Below are positions 8,775 through 11,007 of a DNA stretch of 11,007 nt, in pieces. Origin of the DNA: Gloeophyllum trabeum ATCC 11539 (lineage: Eukaryota; Basidiomycota; Agaricomycetes; Gloeophyllales; Gloeophyllaceae); the NCBI RefSeq assembly GCF_000344685.1, contig NW_006920419.1, positions 343,972 to 354,978 on the forward strand. Direction: 5' to 3'. Every line of letters begins with the position of its first letter. Positions within the stretch are counted from its first letter, which is position 1. Under the pieces are notes generated by a model, which had not been told where the DNA came from, ran no database searches, and was given only the letters and a program-made list of their open reading frames with translations. The position numbers and the translations under genes were made by a program.

Positions 8775-11007
8775 GTGCTTAATTCCTCGAACAAAAAACA
8801 AAAACATTCAGAAAAAGATCGAGTGCGACGATCACAAAAACCAAAAAAAGAGATTCCTATCTTTCCTGAAGGACCTAAATTATTCAGGGTCGTACGAGGG
8901 TTAAAAAACGGCATGCAAATGGACCCGCCATTGACGCTCATGCAACTTGAGACTGAGAAAAGAAATGACGTGATAGCGCTCCTAGATACCAGGTGCACGG
9001 GTTCTTGTATCAATGAGAATACCGTTGTAAAACTCGGGTTAGAGCGACATCGTTTCGAAAACGATATACCAGTATTTAATGCAGACGACACTCTAAATGC
9101 GGCTGGTAACATCACCGAATATGTTCGAGTGAAGGGTCAAATCGGACACCATGAAGAAGTCTTGAATTTGCTAATCACAAATCTTGGCAAATCAGACGTT
9201 TGTCTTGGTTACGAATGGCTTGACTTCCACAACCCCGAAATTGACTGGCAGAAACAACTGCTGAATTTCACGCGTTGTCCACCGCGATGCGCAGAAATGC
9301 GTAAAACCCAGCAAATTAACCAAGTCGAAATCGAGGAGGAAGACTCCATCTTTATGATTGACCCCAACACCTGGATAAGACAGAAAACCCAAAATAAGAG
9401 GGAGTACGCGCGTTATTTATCAGCCAAGATGCTGCGAGCCACCACACTGGACATTGCTATTGAGGCCAACAAATCTAAGAAAGCAAAAACTTTCGAAGAA
9501 TTGGTCCCGGAACAGTATCGTCCATTCAGTGACGTATTTAAAGAGGAAACATTCAATACGCTTCCAGAACATCGACCATGGGATCATGTCATCGAGCTTT
9601 TACCAGACAGTAAACCCTATTCTGGAAAAGTTTACGCAATGACGATCGATGAGCAAAAAGCGCTGGATGAATTCCTTGAAGATAACTTAAAGACTGGCAG
9701 GATCCGACCCTGCAAGTCACCCTGGGGAGCACCATTCTTCTTCGTCAAGAAAAACGACGGAAAACTGTGACCAGTCCAGGACTATCGCAAGTTGAACAAA
9801 ATGATGAAGAAAAATAAATACCCCTTACCACTCATTGCGGACCTGATCAATAAATTAAAGAATGCAAAATATTATACGAAACTAGATATTCGCTGGGGAT
9901 ACAACAACATTCGCATGAAGGAAGGAGACGAAGAGAAAGCTGCTTTTATCACCAATCGCGGGCTCTTTGAACCACTCGTCATGTTTTTCGGGTTAACCAA
10001 TAGCCCGGCGACCTTCCAAACAATGATGAATGATATCTTCAGAGCATTAATTATGCAAGGAAAAGTGATAGTGTATCTAGATGATATACTCATTTTCTCC
10101 GAAACCCTAGATGAACATCAAAAGATTGTCAAGCAGGTCTTCGAAATCCTCCGAGAGCATAAATGAACCTGCAAACCAGAAAAGTGCGAGCTTGAAACTG
10201 AGGAAACGGAGTATTTAGGTCATATTATTGGTCAAGGAACCGTTCAGATGGATCCTAAAAAGGTCCAAGGTGTCACGCAATGGCCGACGCCAACCAACAA
10301 AAAGGACATCCAACAATTCCTGGGGTTTGCAAATTTCTACAGAAAGTTCATAAAGGATTTTGCTGCCATCTCCCAACCTATGACCAAACTCACCAGACAA
10401 GCCGAGTGGACATGGGGACAGGAGCAACAGGAAGCGTTTGAAACCCTCAAAACAGCCATTACAAAAGCACCAGTACTGACAGTACCCAACGACCATGACC
10501 AATATCGCATAGAGTGTGATGCATCTAAATATGCACTAGGAGCAGTGCTCTCACAAAACCAAAATAATACATGGAAACCCATTGCATTCCTATCTAAAAG
10601 TCTCAATCTGGCAGAACGTAATTATGAGATCTACGACAGAGAAATGCTGGCAATCATGACAGCACTCGACGAATGGGACAATTTCCTTCGCGGTGCAAGA
10701 CAGCAATTTGAGATTTATACTGATCACAAAAATCTCGAATATTTCAGAAAGCCGCAGAAACTCAATCAATGCCAAGCGCGCTGGGTCCTAGAACTCCAAA
10801 ACTATGATTTTACCCTAATCCATCAACCGGGTAAAACTATGATCAGGGCAGACGCATTATCCCGTAGACCGGATCATGATAAAGGCGATTCTGACAATGA
10901 AAATGCTATCCTATTAAAACCTCACTGGTTTAGAAGCACGGAGGTGCTAGGCACCGAAGCCTTAAAAACCAAAATATTATCACACGTACATAATTATGAA
11001 GAATCCA
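8775..11007 (+). pseudogene. Gypsy pol: aspartic protease, reverse transcriptase, RNase H (3' end outside window)
   Basis: One reading frame runs from about 8775 to the right edge with only two stops, TGA at 9768 and TGA at 10164. The protease has ALLDTRCTGSC (Asp 8985), then VCLGYEWLDFHNPEIDW; the catalytic triad is normally Asp-Ser/Thr-Gly, and here the third residue is Arg (8991). The reverse transcriptase shows WGAPFFFVKKNDGKL, KLDIRWGYNNIR (catalytic Asp 9885), FGLTNSPATFQ and YLDD (10074-10085), then LGFANFYRKFI. RNase H shows ECDASKYALGAVL (Asp 10518), YDREMLAI (Glu 10641) and YTDHKNLEYF (Asp 10722), then DALSRRPD, the usual end before the integrase. The RT and RNase H residues look intact. 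The first TGA breaks the RT between GKL and PVQDYRKLN, where Arg is usual. The enzymes would copy the element RNA into DNA inside the particle; this copy cannot make the full polyprotein. Confidence 0.92.

Larger units (their letters stand above)
6489..11007 (+). mobile_element. Ty3/Gypsy LTR retrotransposon, 5' LTR to RNase H, continues past the right edge
   Basis: A putative LTR and leader are followed by gag and then pol in the order protease, reverse transcriptase, RNase H. With integrase absent before the RT, this order marks Ty3/Gypsy (Metaviridae) rather than Copia. The integrase, any chromodomain and the 3' LTR would lie beyond 11007. The left edge at 6489 is inferred: LINE coding similarity ends there and a TGTTATGATC start, typical of LTR termini, begins. 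Because the second LTR is not in view, neither LTR edge can be proven here. The coding part carries frameshifts in gag, two TGA stops in pol and a damaged protease triad, so this copy is not autonomous. Confidence 0.85.

Noticed and set aside
9768..10166. Programmed readthrough or recoded TGA in the gypsy pol
   Set aside because: The same type of stop occurs in the unrelated LINE, the contexts differ, and frameshifts and a damaged protease triad are present as well. Decay explains all of these together. TGA as Trp does not fit either, since Arg is expected at the clearest sites.

Overview
This window looks like transposon-dense DNA from a filamentous fungus, most likely a mushroom-forming basidiomycete. 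That assignment is an inference from the LINE type (APE endonuclease, reverse transcriptase and RNase H in one ORF) and the gypsy type; no host gene, rRNA or tRNA is visible. I see the decayed remains of three retrotransposons of different classes and no intact gene of cellular function.

Layout. Positions 1-396 (minus strand) hold the zinc-binding and catalytic integrase part of a Ty1/Copia polyprotein that runs off the left edge; a frameshifted remnant of its upstream domain may extend to about 490. From about 552 to 6488 (plus strand) lies a LINE: a badly broken ORF1 (552-2289) and a better preserved ORF2 (2385-6488) with APE endonuclease, reverse transcriptase, a cysteine/histidine knuckle and RNase H. 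ORF2 carries two in-frame TGA codons and two single-base frameshifts. LINE-like coding stops at about 6488. From there to the right edge lies a Ty3/Gypsy element in the same orientation: a putative 5' LTR and leader with a TATA box and strong inverted repeats (6489 to about 7421), gag (7626-8769, frameshifted in and after the zinc knuckle), and pol (8775 to beyond 11007) with protease, reverse transcriptase and RNase H. Its integrase and 3' LTR lie outside the window.

How the parts relate. The likeliest history is a nested insertion: the gypsy element landed in the LINE after its RNase H domain. All in-frame stops inside the well-conserved ORF2 and pol regions are TGA, and several sit where the family normally has arginine. 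This suggests C-to-T decay of CGA codons, as expected from methylated CpG or RIP-like mutation. Catalytic residues are also lost: the gypsy protease Asp-Thr-Gly triad and one LINE RNase H aspartate.

No undescribed biological system is evident. The points most worth a second look are the nested junction, the TGA pattern, and the structured RNA expected just downstream of the LTR TATA box.
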